NCBI GenBank assembly: GCA_003561595.1
Contig: PWWF01000282.1
Span: 1 to 5,816, forward strand
Direction of reading: 5' to 3'
Length of the DNA: 5,816 nt
Source: Paracoccaceae bacterium
GTDB lineage: Bacteria; Pseudomonadota; Alphaproteobacteria; Rhodobacterales; Rhodobacteraceae
A program made the translations under genes and the position numbers. Positions 1-5,703 of this stretch are shown here, in pieces (position 1 is the first letter of the stretch; every line of letters begins with the position of its first letter). The notes below the pieces were generated by a model. It was not told the DNA's origin and did no database searches. It worked only from the letters and a program-made list of their open reading frames with translations.

Positions 1-42
1 CGCCCGGGTTTCGTGCGGCGGGCTGGATCCGGGCGCGGTGCG

Positions 43-116
43 GGAAGCGCCCGCTCGGCGTGCCCACCCGCCCGCCCTTGCACGCCTCTCAGGCGGCGCG
101 AGGCGCGGGCGTTTTC
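43..116 (-). repeat. G-quadruplex-loop hairpin, copy 1
   Basis: On the minus strand the loop (79 down to 64, 16 nt) plus the first stem base reads AAGGGCGGGCGGGTGGG, four G-triplets with one-base spacers. It is closed by a perfect 7-bp stem, GGCGTGC (57-63) with GCACGCC (80-86). A wider stem, 43-54 with 105-116, pairs 12 bp including two G-U pairs, and its core CGCCCGC/GCGGGCG is exact. The sequence around the loop closely matches the plus strand at about 5757-5798 (copy 2): both read GAGGCGTGCA, then the G-rich core, then GGGCACG and GCGGGCGC. On the plus strand TTTT at 112-115 follows the exact core stem, so a rightward terminator for a gene outside the window is a weak alternative. Confidence 0.6.
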
Positions 117-136
117 ATGTTCAAGGCACTTGCTTG

Positions 137-212
137 CTTGCGCCTCTCCCCGTGTGACCGGGGCGCAAGGGTGGGTGGGTGGGCGCACCGGGTGCGCGGG
201 GAGAGGCGCAAG
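137..212 (+). repeat. 76-nt hairpin with 16-bp perfect stem and G-quadruplex loop (copy 3)
   Basis: Arms 137-152 (CTTGCGCCTCTCCCCG) and 197-212 are exact reverse complements over 16 bp. Inside, after a symmetric 5x5 internal loop, 158-161 pairs with 188-191 and 163-166 with 183-186, with one G/A mismatch (162/187). The terminal loop 167-182 is 16 nt, and with G183 it reads AAGGGTGGGTGGGTGGG, a canonical G3N1 four-run quadruplex motif. On the minus strand the structure starts 13 nt after the DUF1491 stop codon, so it may terminate transcription or protect the 3' end of the era-DUF1491 mRNA. No T-run follows it in that direction. Its stem bases differ from copies 1 and 2 while pairing and loop size are kept. 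Confidence 0.7.
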
Positions 213-225
213 GCATTCCCGAACC

Positions 226-552
226 TCACGGCATGTCATCCAGAAAATGACGCCCCCGCGCATCCTCGACCTCGATCACCCACAAATCGGGGTCGAACTC
301 GCGCTGACGCATGATCGCGGCGTCAACCTCTGGCTCGGGCCCGTCGCACAGCGCCTGCCAGTGCAAACCGCCGCAAGTCAGATCGGGCATGCGCGTATAG
401 GCCGTGGCCGTCCCGTCCAGCCGCGCCAGCTTGATCAGAACTGCCCCCGCTGTCGCATCCCCGCGCCGGGCGACATAGACAGCAACGCCTTCCATCTGCA
501 CACGCCGCAGATAGGCGCCGACCCAGACATGCGCGGCCAGACGTGCGCTCAT
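226..552 (-). CDS. DUF1491 family protein
   Basis: This 108-residue protein matches DUF1491, a family I know from alphaproteobacteria and for which no function is established. Recognisable parts are the N-terminal ARLAAHVWVGAYLRR, a central GDATAGAVLIKL segment, and the C-terminal RQREFDPDLWVIEVEDARG block. The length is normal for the family. There is no signal peptide or membrane segment, so it is probably cytosolic. The ATG overlaps the era stop codon as ATGA (549-552), which implies translational coupling. It is therefore the last gene of an era-DUF1491 unit, followed by the large hairpin at 137-212. The family assignment is from memory; a role linked to Era or ribosome assembly is suggested only by gene position. 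Confidence 0.88.
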   Translation of the reverse strand: MSARLAAHVWVGAYLRRVQMEGVAVYVARRGDATAGAVLIKLARLDGTATAYTRMPDLTCGGLHWQALCDGPEPEVDAAIMRQREFDPDLWVIEVEDARGRHFLDDMP

Positions 553-1460
553 GAATTGCCGTCGCGGAACTCCAGCCCCATCTCGGAATAGCGCGCGGCC
601 TCTTCCTGCCAGTTCTCGCGCACCTTGACCTGCAGGAACAGATGCACCGGGCGGCCCAGAAACTCGGCGATCTCGGCCCGCGCGGCGGTGGATATGGCCT
701 TGATGCTCGCGCCCTTGTTGCCCAGCACGATCCCCTTGTGCCCGTCGCGCGCGACATAGACCACCTGGTCAATCCGCACGGAGCCGTCGCGGCGTTCTTC
801 CCAGCCCTCGGTCTCGACCGTCAGCTGATAGGGCAGTTCCTCATGCAGGCGCAGGGTCAGCTTCTCGCGCGTCATCTCCGCCGCGATCATGCGCATCGGC
901 AGATCGGCGATCTGATCCTCGGGATACAGCCACGGCCCCTCGGGCAGTTCCCCGGCCAGCCAGCGGCGCAGATCATCCACGCCATGCCCTTTCTCGGCCG
1001 AGATCATGAAGGTCTGCGCAAAGGGATAGGCCGCGTTGAGTTTTGCTGTCAGATCCAGCAACACCTCGGCCTTGACGCGGTCGATCTTGTTGATCGCCAG
1101 CGCCACCTTCTGCACAGGCGACATGCGCTGCTCCAGCGCCTCGATGATCCCGCGCACCCCGTCGGTCAGGCCGCGATGCGCCTCGACCAGCAGGACCACC
1201 AGATCGGCATCGGCAGCCCCGCCCCAGGCCGCCGCGACCATCGCCCGGTCCAACCTGCGGCGCGGGCGGAACAGGCCTGGCGTATCCACAAAGACGATCT
1301 GCGACCCGCCCTCGATCGCGACCCCGCGGATGCGGGTGCGCGTGGTCTGGACCTTATGCGTGACGATCGACACCTTGGCGCCGACCATGCGATTGGTCAG
1401 CGTGGATTTACCGGCATTCGGCTCTCCGATCAGGGCGACAAAGCCTGCGCGGGTTGTCAT
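549..1460 (-). CDS. GTPase Era
   Basis: Era is an essential GTPase that binds the 3' end of 16S rRNA and helps mature the 30S subunit. The 303 residues show the full family layout: P-loop GEPNAGKST (12-20), switch I threonines in VQTTRTRIRG (37-46), DTPG (59-62), NKID (124-127) and SAEK (154-157). A C-terminal KH domain follows, with GNKGASIK at 247-254. Length and motifs are normal and nothing is missing. The ATG at 1460 is preceded by AGGAG (1473-1469, minus) at 8-nt spacing, which supports this start. The stop overlaps the next gene as ATGA. In many proteobacteria era directly follows rnc; here a gene on the opposite strand separates them. I see no convincing promoter in the roughly 100 bp upstream. 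Confidence 0.97.
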   Translation of the reverse strand: MTTRAGFVALIGEPNAGKSTLTNRMVGAKVSIVTHKVQTTRTRIRGVAIEGGSQIVFVDTPGLFRPRRRLDRAMVAAAWGGAADADLVVLLVEAHRGLTDGVRGIIEALEQRMSPVQKVALAINKIDRVKAEVLLDLTAKLNAAYPFAQTFMISAEKGHGVDDLRRWLAGELPEGPWLYPEDQIADLPMRMIAAEMTREKLTLRLHEELPYQLTVETEGWEERRDGSVRIDQVVYVARDGHKGIVLGNKGASIKAISTAARAEIAEFLGRPVHLFLQVKVRENWQEEAARYSEMGLEFRDGNS

Positions 1461-1562
1461 GGGGCGCTCTCCTATCTAGAGGGTGTCGCATAGACCAGTT
1501 GGGGGGCGAAGGCCAGTCCGATGCGCTTGGCCCCACCCCTTGCCAGCACAGGCCCCTGCCCC

Positions 1563-2042
1563 ATGATCCGCGCGTTCCACCCCGATGATCTGCCCGCGCT
1601 TGACGCGCTGCGCGCGGCCAGCTTCGCGCCGGTCTTTGCGGGGTTTCGCGCGGCATTGGGGGCGCGGGTCGCCGATGTGGCGCTTGCCCGGGCCGAGGCG
1701 GAACAGGCCGAATTGCTGGCCGAGCTTGCCGCATCCGACACGCATGACCTGCTGGTCAGCCTTGGCCGCGATGGCACGCCCAGCGGGTTTGTCGCGCTGC
1801 GCTGTGACAGGGCAAAAGGTCTGGGAGAGATCACGCTGATGGCGGTGTCGCCCGAAGCACAGGGCGCAGGCGTGGGCCGTACGCTGACCGAGGCCGCGCT
1901 GGAGCGGATGCGCGCGGCGGGGATGCGCGCGGCCTGTGTGGGCACCGGGGGCGATGCTGCCCATGCCCCGGCCCGCGCGCTCTATGCGGCGGCGGGGTTT
2001 CAGGCCGCGATCCCGTCCCTGTCGCTTTACCGCGCGCTCTGA
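1563..2042 (+). CDS. GNAT family N-acetyltransferase
   Basis: This 159-residue protein is probably an acetyl-CoA-dependent N-acetyltransferase with unknown substrate. The acetyl-CoA-binding motif A is clear at about 92-108: [17 protein letters not shown], with the Q/RxxGxG/A pattern at Q100-G105. The C-terminal [10 protein letters not shown] (137-146) is typical of the fold, as is GTGGD at 127-131. The start was chosen because [13 protein letters not shown] is a usual GNAT N-terminus. An in-frame ATG at 1521 has a better ribosome binding site (GAAGG, 1508-1512) and would add 14 residues, so the start is uncertain. The gene is antisense to the flanking rnc and era. Its 3' end overlaps the 3' end of rnc by 16 bp. 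It could modify a ribosomal protein given its neighbours, but nothing in the sequence shows that. Confidence 0.85.
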   Translation: MIRAFHPDDLPALDALRAASFAPVFAGFRAALGARVADVALARAEAEQAELLAELAASDTHDLLVSLGRDGTPSGFVALRCDRAKGLGEITLMAVSPEAQGAGVGRTLTEAALERMRAAGMRAACVGTGGDAAHAPARALYAAAGFQAAIPSLSLYRAL

Positions 2043-2725
2043 TCCGCGCCCGTCAACCGGTCCAGCAGGCTGCGCGCGGCGCGCTGTTCGGCCTGTCGTT
2101 TCGACCCGGCGGTGGCGCTGGCGCTCTCGCCCGATTCCAGCCGCACCTCGACCGTGAATTCCGGCGCGTGATCGGGGCCAGAGCGCGCGACCTCGGCATA
2201 ATCGGGCGGGGTCTGGCTGCGGGCCTGCGCCCATTCCTGCAGGCTGGTCTTGGCATCGCGCGCATCCTCTGCCACGCCCGCGATCCGACTGCCCCACAGC
2301 CGCAGCACGGCGGCGCGCGCCGCCTCGAACCCGGCATCGAGATAGATCGCGGCGATCACCGCTTCCATCGCATCGGCCAGAATCGCGTCCTTGCGCCGCC
2401 CGCCCGACAGCATCTCCGACCGCCCCAGCTTGAGCGCATCGCCCAGACCCAGATCACGCGCGACGGCGGCGCAGGCCTCTTTGCGCACCAGCGCATTGTA
2501 GCGCGGTGCAAGCTGGCCCTCGCTGGCAGTGGCATCGGCGGAATAAAGCGCTTCTGCCATCACCAGCCCCAGCACCCGGTCGCCCAGAAATTCCAGCCGC
2601 TGATTGTCCGGCCGCGTGGGCGAGGACATGGACGGATGCGTCAGCGCCATGCGCAGCAGGTCAGGCTGCGCGAACGGGTGCCCCAGCCGGTCGGCCAGCG
2701 CCAGCAGCGCCGCCCCCTGTTTCAC
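2027..2725 (-). CDS. rnc: Ribonuclease III
   Basis: RNase III cuts double-stranded RNA, including rRNA precursors, using two metal ions. The catalytic domain has the signature RLEFLGD (43-49, with E45 and D49) and [15 protein letters not shown] (118-132, with D118 and E121). The dsRNA-binding domain covers about 158-226, ending with [19 protein letters not shown] chose the GTG at 2725 because it overlaps the lepB stop as GTGA and gives an N-terminus ([16 protein letters not shown]) like other alphaproteobacterial RNase III proteins. An in-frame ATG at 2758 would add 11 residues and a 37-nt overlap with lepB, without a visible ribosome binding site. The resulting 232 residues are a normal length. 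The TAA stop (2029-2027) lies inside the convergent GNAT gene. Confidence 0.95.
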   Translation of the reverse strand: MKQGAALLALADRLGHPFAQPDLLRMALTHPSMSSPTRPDNQRLEFLGDRVLGLVMAEALYSADATASEGQLAPRYNALVRKEACAAVARDLGLGDALKLGRSEMLSGGRRKDAILADAMEAVIAAIYLDAGFEAARAAVLRLWGSRIAGVAEDARDAKTSLQEWAQARSQTPPDYAEVARSGPDHAPEFTVEVRLESGESASATAGSKRQAEQRAARSLLDRLTGADQSAR

Positions 2726-3510
2726 GGCAGCGCCTGAAAGAAGCGGTCGCTGCGCCATGTCCAGAAGAAGAAGAGCGAGCGCCCCTCGGCCGAAAAGACG
2801 ACATGACGCGCGCGCCCGATCAGATGGTCAAAGGGCACCATGCCCACGCCGCCCACCTGCCGCGGCATGCGGCTGTCGAGCGAATTGTCGCGGTTGTCAC
2901 CCATGAAGAAGAAATGCCCCTCAGGCACGGTAAAGACCGGCGTGTTGTCGCTGGCGCTGTTATCCGAGATGTTCAGAACGGGGTAGCTGCGGCCATTGGG
3001 CAGGGTCTCGATCGCGCGGGATTTCAGGCAATCGCCGCCCTCGCCCACGGGCGCATTCTCGCAGCGCGGGAACTGGCGGGCAGAGCCCTGACGCTCATAG
3101 GTCTCGACGAAATCGCCATCGGGTTCCTGCGGCAGCGCCTCATCATTCAGATAGAGGACGCCATCGCGCATCTGCACCCGGTCGCCCGGCATCCCGATCA
3201 GCCGCTTGATGTAATCGGCCCCTGTGCCCGGATGGCGAAAGACCACGATATCGCCATGCTCGGGCTCACTGCCCAGGATGCGGCCCTCGAACGGGCACAG
3301 GCCAAAGGGGCAGGAATAACGCGAATAGCCATAGGCCATCTTGTTCACGAACAGGAAATCCCCGATCAGCAGCGTTTCCTTCATCGACCCCGACGGAATG
3401 TAGAAGGGCTGAAAGAACAGGGTGCGGAACAGGCCCGCGATCAGCAGGGCATAGACGATGACCTTGATGTTTTCCCACAGCCCGTCTTTCTTGGTCTCTG
3501 TCGCGCTCAT
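2722..3510 (-). CDS. lepB: Signal peptidase I
   Basis: LepB is the inner-membrane serine protease (S26 family) that removes signal peptides from exported proteins. A single N-terminal membrane segment spans about residues 14-32. The nucleophile is S42 in [13 protein letters not shown], and the general-base lysine is K102 in [14 protein letters not shown]. The conserved [11 protein letters not shown] box comes later in the protein. Two cysteine pairs (CPFGLC at 67-72 and a second pair in the periplasmic loop) could form disulfides, which is inference. I chose the ATG at 3510 because AAGGGTG lies just upstream; it gives 262 residues. In-frame ATGs at 3573, 3549 and 3531 lack a good ribosome binding site, and the first two fall in the likely promoter. 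The stop overlaps the rnc GTG start, so the two genes are probably coupled. Confidence 0.95.
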   Translation of the reverse strand: MSATETKKDGLWENIKVIVYALLIAGLFRTLFFQPFYIPSGSMKETLLIGDFLFVNKMAYGYSRYSCPFGLCPFEGRILGSEPEHGDIVVFRHPGTGADYIKRLIGMPGDRVQMRDGVLYLNDEALPQEPDGDFVETYERQGSARQFPRCENAPVGEGGDCLKSRAIETLPNGRSYPVLNISDNSASDNTPVFTVPEGHFFFMGDNRDNSLDSRMPRQVGGVGMVPFDHLIGRARHVVFSAEGRSLFFFWTWRSDRFFQALP

Positions 3511-3544
3511 CTTCACCCTTCCGGCTGGCATCGGTTTTGCGCGC

Positions 3545-3573
3545 TTCATGGGCGCGGGCGCGCGCGAAGTCAA
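3545..3573 (-). promoter_or_regulatory. Candidate lepB-rnc promoter
   Basis: On the minus strand TTGACT (3573-3568) matches the sigma-70 -35 box at five of six positions. CATGAA (3550-3545) follows after exactly 17 bp as a weak -10 (three of six). Transcription would start near 3538, about 28 nt before the lepB ATG at 3510, with the ribosome binding site in between. The alternating CG tracts either side of the -35 (about 3559-3566 and 3574-3582) are unusual but unexplained. This is a pattern match only. Confidence 0.45.
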
Positions 3574-3609
3574 GCGCGCGCGGGGTGCGTCGCAGGCTCA
3601 GAATCGGGG

Positions 3610-3638
3610 TTTTCAAGGGGCGCGAGGCTGCGTATAGT
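3610..3638 (+). promoter_or_regulatory. leuL-leuA promoter
   Basis: TTTTCA (3610-3615) and TATAGT (3633-3638) are spaced by exactly 17 bp, a good sigma-70 arrangement and the best promoter in the window. The predicted start falls at about 3645-3646, on the A of the leader ATG. That would make the leader message leaderless, in line with the absence of any Shine-Dalgarno sequence before 3646. It diverges from the lepB promoter about 40 bp away. Confidence 0.65.
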
Positions 3639-3645
3639 CGCGCCC

Positions 3646-3714
3646 ATGACCCGCGCTCCGCATATGGTGTCGCGCAGCACCCCCTGCGCCCTGCTGCTTC
3701 TTAGCAGCCTCTGA
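3646..3714 (+). CDS. leuL: Leucine leader peptide (attenuator uORF)
   Basis: This 22-codon ORF begins MTRAPHM and ends ALLLLSSL. It has four consecutive Leu codons (CTG CTG CTT CTT, 3691-3702) and a fifth (CTC) just before the TGA. Five Leu in the last seven codons, placed upstream of leuA, is the hallmark of a leader peptide that senses charged leucyl-tRNA. There is no ribosome binding site, and a promoter places the transcription start at or next to the ATG, so it is probably translated leaderless. Leaderless leader peptides are known for trpL in Sinorhizobium. The Leu codons lie within a small hairpin (3693-3708), and the stop codon lies in the 5' arm of the next hairpin. The gene is too short for standard gene callers. 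An internal ATG at 3664 is a less likely start. Confidence 0.82.
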   Translation: MTRAPHMVSRSTPCALLLLSSL

Positions 3715-3758
3715 GCGTGCTCCGGACGGGCGCGCCGCTCAGAGGTGAGATGCGCCCG
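3686..3758 (+). promoter_or_regulatory. leuA attenuator: alternative RNA stems
   Basis: Four pairings can be read directly. Stem A pairs 3693-3698 with 3703-3708 (GCTGCT/AGCAGC, loop TCTT) across the Leu codons. Stem B pairs 3708-3717 with 3736-3745 (CCTCTGAGCG/CGCTCAGAGG), perfect over 10 bp. Stem C pairs 3727-3733 with 3752-3758 (CGGGCGC/GCGCCCG), perfect over 7 bp and crossing stem B. The same GGGCGC (3728-3733) can instead pair with GCGCCC at 3686-3691, next to the Leu codons. B and C are thus alternatives or a tight pseudoknot. Stem B hides the Shine-Dalgarno of the second uORF and stem C hides its ATG. No U-run follows, so an ordinary intrinsic terminator is not evident. Rho-dependent or translational control fits better, as inference. 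Confidence 0.6.
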
Positions 3759-3782
3759 CCAAGCTACCCCCCCAATTCATGA
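3750..3782 (+). CDS. Second upstream ORF, MRPPSYPPNS
   Basis: This ten-codon ORF has a good ribosome binding site: GAGGTGAG ends directly before the ATG, with AGAGG at 3741-3745. It encodes two Pro-Pro pairs, which in general slow ribosomes and call for EF-P. A run of seven C (3767-3773) encodes the second pair. Its TGA overlaps an ATG at 3779 as ATGA, and that ATG is in frame with leuA, 20 codons before the preferred leuA start. The ribosome binding site lies in the 3' arm of stem B and the ATG in stem C, so translation is probably gated by the leuL ribosome. I do not recognise this peptide. Chance occurrence remains possible for so short an ORF. Confidence 0.5.
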   Translation: MRPPSYPPNS

Positions 3783-3827
3783 CATGCGCAGGCAGGTGGC
3801 CAGATGCCCCCGCGCGCAGTGCCAGAC

Positions 3828-3832
3828 AGGAG
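3828..3832 (+). promoter_or_regulatory. leuA ribosome binding site
   Basis: AGGAG lies 6 nt before the ATG at 3839 and decides the start of leuA over the in-frame ATG at 3779. The protein begun at 3839 (MSAISRPQDQVLIFDTTLRDG) also fits the family N-terminus. Confidence 0.75.
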
Positions 3833-3838
3833 CACCCG

Positions 3839-5404
3839 ATGAGTGCCATATCGCGACCGCAGGATCAGGTCCTGATCTTTGACACCACCTTGCGCGACGG
3901 CGAGCAATCGCCCGGCGCCACCATGAGCCATAATGAAAAGCTCGATATCGCCGCCATGCTGGACGAGATGGGCGTCGATATCATCGAGGCCGGGTTTCCC
4001 ATTGCCTCGGAGGGCGATTTCCAGGCTGTGAGCGAGATTGCGAAGAATTCGAAAAACGCCGTGATCTGCGGGCTGGCGCGCGCCAATCTGACCGATATCG
4101 ACCGCGCATGGGACGCAGTGCGCCATGCCCCCCGCGGGCGCATACACACCTTTATCGGCACCTCGCCCCTGCATCGCGATATCACCGCGCTCGATCAGGA
4201 CGGGATGGTCGCGCGGGTGCATGAAACGGTCAGCCATGCGCGCAACCTGTGCGAGGATGTGCAATGGTCGCCCATGGATGCCACCCGCACCGAGGCCGAT
4301 TTCCTGTGCCGCGTGGTCGAAACCGCGATCAAGGCGGGCGCCACGACGATCAATATTCCCGACACTGTGGGCTATACCTATCCGCGCGAAAGTGCCGATC
4401 TGATCGCGATGCTGCGCAACCGCGTGCCCGGCGCGGATGAGGTGATCTTTGCCACGCATTGCCATAATGATCTGGGCATGGCGACAGCGAACGCGCTGGC
4501 CGCGGTCGAGGCCGGCGCGCGCCAGGTCGAATGCACGATCAACGGTCTGGGCGAGAGGGCGGGCAATACCGCGCTGGAAGAGGTGGTGATGGCGCTGCGC
4601 GTGCGCAATGACATCCTGCCCTATGCCACCCGCATCGACACGACCAAGATCATGGGCATCTCGCGCATGGTGGCGGCCGTGTCTGGCTTTGCGGTGCAGT
4701 TCAACAAGGCCGTGGTGGGCAAGAACGCCTTTGCGCATGAATCGGGCATCCATCAGGACGGGATGCTGAAGAACAAGGAAACCTTCGAGATCATGCGCCC
4801 CGAGGATATCGGGCTGCAGGCGACCAATCTGGTGATGGGCAAGCATTCGGGCCGCGCGGCGCTGCGCGCGAAACTCGCCGATCTGGGCTATGAGCTGGGG
4901 GACAACCAGCTCAAGGATGTGTTCGTGCGGTTCAAGGCGCTCGCCGACCGCAAGAAAGAGGTCTATGATGATGACCTGATCGCCCTTATGGCCGAAGCCA
5001 GCGCCGATGAGGACGCGGCCTTTCTGCAGGTGCGCCGCCTGCGCGTGGTCTGCGGCACCGAAGGCCCGCAAGAGGCAGAGCTGACCCTGTCCATCGGCGG
5101 TGAGGAGAAATTCATCGATGCCACCGGCGACGGCCCGGTCGATGCGACATTCAACGCGATCAAGATGCTGTTTCCGCATGACGCGCGGCTGGAGCTGTAT
5201 CAGGTCCATGCCGTGACCGAAGGCACGGATGCGCAGGCCACGGTCAGCGTGCGGCTGAAGCTGGACGGCGTGGTCTATACCGGCCAGTCCGCTGACACCG
5301 ATACGGTCGTTGCCTCGGCCAAGGCCTATGTGCACGCGCTCAACCGGCTGGTGATGCACAAGCACCGGGGCAATCTGTCCGCGCTGATGAGTTCTGCCGG
5401 TTAG
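3839..5404 (+). CDS. leuA: 2-Isopropylmalate synthase
   Basis: LeuA condenses acetyl-CoA with 2-oxoisovalerate, the committed step of leucine synthesis, in the cytosol. The N-terminal catalytic barrel shows DTTLRDGEQSPG (15-26, with R19 and D20 for metal and substrate binding) and HCHNDLGMATANAL (207-220, with metal ligands H207 and H209). The cysteine region ending GLGERAGNTALEE follows (N243). The C-terminal allosteric domain (about 395-510) includes FIDATGDGPVDATFNAIK and SADTDTVVASAKAYVHALN, typical of leucine-feedback-sensitive enzymes. At 521 residues it is the usual length for the bacterial form. It is preceded by a leucine leader and hairpins, so control is likely both by attenuation and by feedback. 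Homologues homocitrate and citramalate synthase are less likely given the leucine leader. It is transcribed divergently from lepB and convergently with the small gene at 5425-5646. Confidence 0.97.
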   Translation: MSAISRPQDQVLIFDTTLRDGEQSPGATMSHNEKLDIAAMLDEMGVDIIEAGFPIASEGDFQAVSEIAKNSKNAVICGLARANLTDIDRAWDAVRHAPRGRIHTFIGTSPLHRDITALDQDGMVARVHETVSHARNLCEDVQWSPMDATRTEADFLCRVVETAIKAGATTINIPDTVGYTYPRESADLIAMLRNRVPGADEVIFATHCHNDLGMATANALAAVEAGARQVECTINGLGERAGNTALEEVVMALRVRNDILPYATRIDTTKIMGISRMVAAVSGFAVQFNKAVVGKNAFAHESGIHQDGMLKNKETFEIMRPEDIGLQATNLVMGKHSGRAALRAKLADLGYELGDNQLKDVFVRFKALADRKKEVYDDDLIALMAEASADEDAAFLQVRRLRVVCGTEGPQEAELTLSIGGEEKFIDATGDGPVDATFNAIKMLFPHDARLELYQVHAVTEGTDAQATVSVRLKLDGVVYTGQSADTDTVVASAKAYVHALNRLVMHKHRGNLSALMSSAG

Positions 5405-5424
5405 AGGGTCAGGGATGGGGGCGG

Positions 5425-5646
5425 TCAATCGCCCTCGCCGCCACCGGGGTCGCAGTCATGTCCGCCGCCATGGGGGCTCATGTCGTCACCGATCCGGATG
5501 CGCCATTCCGTGTCATGAATCCAGCGCGGCAGCCAGTGATCTTCTGGCAGAACCAGTTGCGCGATCTTGCTGCCCAGCAGGATCGCGACAAGCAGCCCGA
5601 AGCCCAGCCAGAACATCGGACCAGGAAGGCCGGGTTCGAATGGCAT
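5425..5646 (-). CDS. Small single-pass membrane protein
   Basis: This 73-residue protein is not one I recognise. One strong membrane segment spans about residues 11-33 (MFWLGFGLLVAILLG and onward). A polar stretch with several Trp (EDHWLPRWIHDTEWRIRIGDD) follows, then a tail rich in Gly, His and Asp (SPHGGGHDCDPGGGEGD). That tail could bind metal, which is inference only. Support for a real gene is the ribosome binding site GAGGGA (5657-5652) 5 nt before the ATG, a TATAAG box at sensible distance, and consistent hydrophobic design. It converges on leuA with 20 bp between the stops and no obvious terminator between them. Confidence 0.75.
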   Translation of the reverse strand: MPFEPGLPGPMFWLGFGLLVAILLGSKIAQLVLPEDHWLPRWIHDTEWRIRIGDDMSPHGGGHDCDPGGGEGD

Positions 5647-5674
5647 GACGTTCCCTCACTGTGTTCTGCCAGAG

Positions 5675-5703
5675 CTTATAGCGGGTTTTGGGCAAAACCA
5701 TGG
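5675..5703 (-). promoter_or_regulatory. Candidate promoter with dyad, small membrane gene
   Basis: On the minus strand TATAAG (5680-5675) is a good -10 box, giving a 5' leader of about 20 nt to the ATG at 5646. The -35 position (5703-5698) holds no clear consensus. A perfect 6-bp inverted repeat, GGTTTT-GGGC-AAAACC (5684-5699), fills the spacer where a regulator could bind. The poor -35 together with the dyad would suit an activator or repressor site, as inference. Confidence 0.4.

Larger units (their letters stand above)
1..225. other. Gene-free region rich in inverted repeats
   Basis: I see no credible gene here. Open frames crossing it lack a ribosome binding site and run antisense into the DUF1491 gene. 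It lies downstream of the era-DUF1491 pair and contains two G-quadruplex hairpins in opposite orientation, listed separately. Positions 1-7 (CGCCCGG) also pair perfectly with 29-35 (CCGGGCG); this 7-bp repeat may continue beyond the window edge. CTTG occurs three times in tandem at 129-140, and CAAGGCA occurs at 122-128 and again at 209-215. There is no T-run after any hairpin on the minus strand, so no standard intrinsic terminator for the minus-strand genes is visible. Confidence 0.6.

Noticed and set aside
13..591. 192-codon open frame at the left edge, plus strand
   Set aside because: Low-complexity Arg/Ala/Pro composition, no ribosome binding site, and it runs through the hairpins and antisense to DUF1491.
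642..1493. 283-codon open frame on the plus strand opposite era
   Set aside because: It has no domain resemblance and lies wholly antisense to the complete era gene.
2506..3714. 402-codon open frame on the plus strand across rnc and lepB
   Set aside because: It is a shadow of two well-identified minus-strand genes. Only its last 22 codons (leuL) have independent support.
3720..3775. tRNA-like stretch on the minus strand (GGGGGGGTAGCTTGGCGGGCGC)
   Set aside because: The start resembles an acceptor and D-arm, but there is no proper 5-bp anticodon stem with 7-nt loop, no T-arm with TTCGA, and no matching 3' acceptor strand.
3727..3775. Intrinsic terminator formed by stem C before leuA
   Set aside because: The stem is followed by a C-rich sequence with no U-run, so it does not meet the usual intrinsic terminator pattern.
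3779..3838. leuA starting at the upstream ATG (541 residues)
   Set aside because: The extension is not typical of the family, and the ATG at 3839 has a well-placed AGGAG. Kept only as a possible minor form.
3764..5428. 554-codon open frame on the minus strand opposite leuA
   Set aside because: It is a mirror of leuA produced by GC-rich third positions. The protein is His/Arg/Gly-rich with no recognisable domain, while leuA on the other strand is unmistakable.
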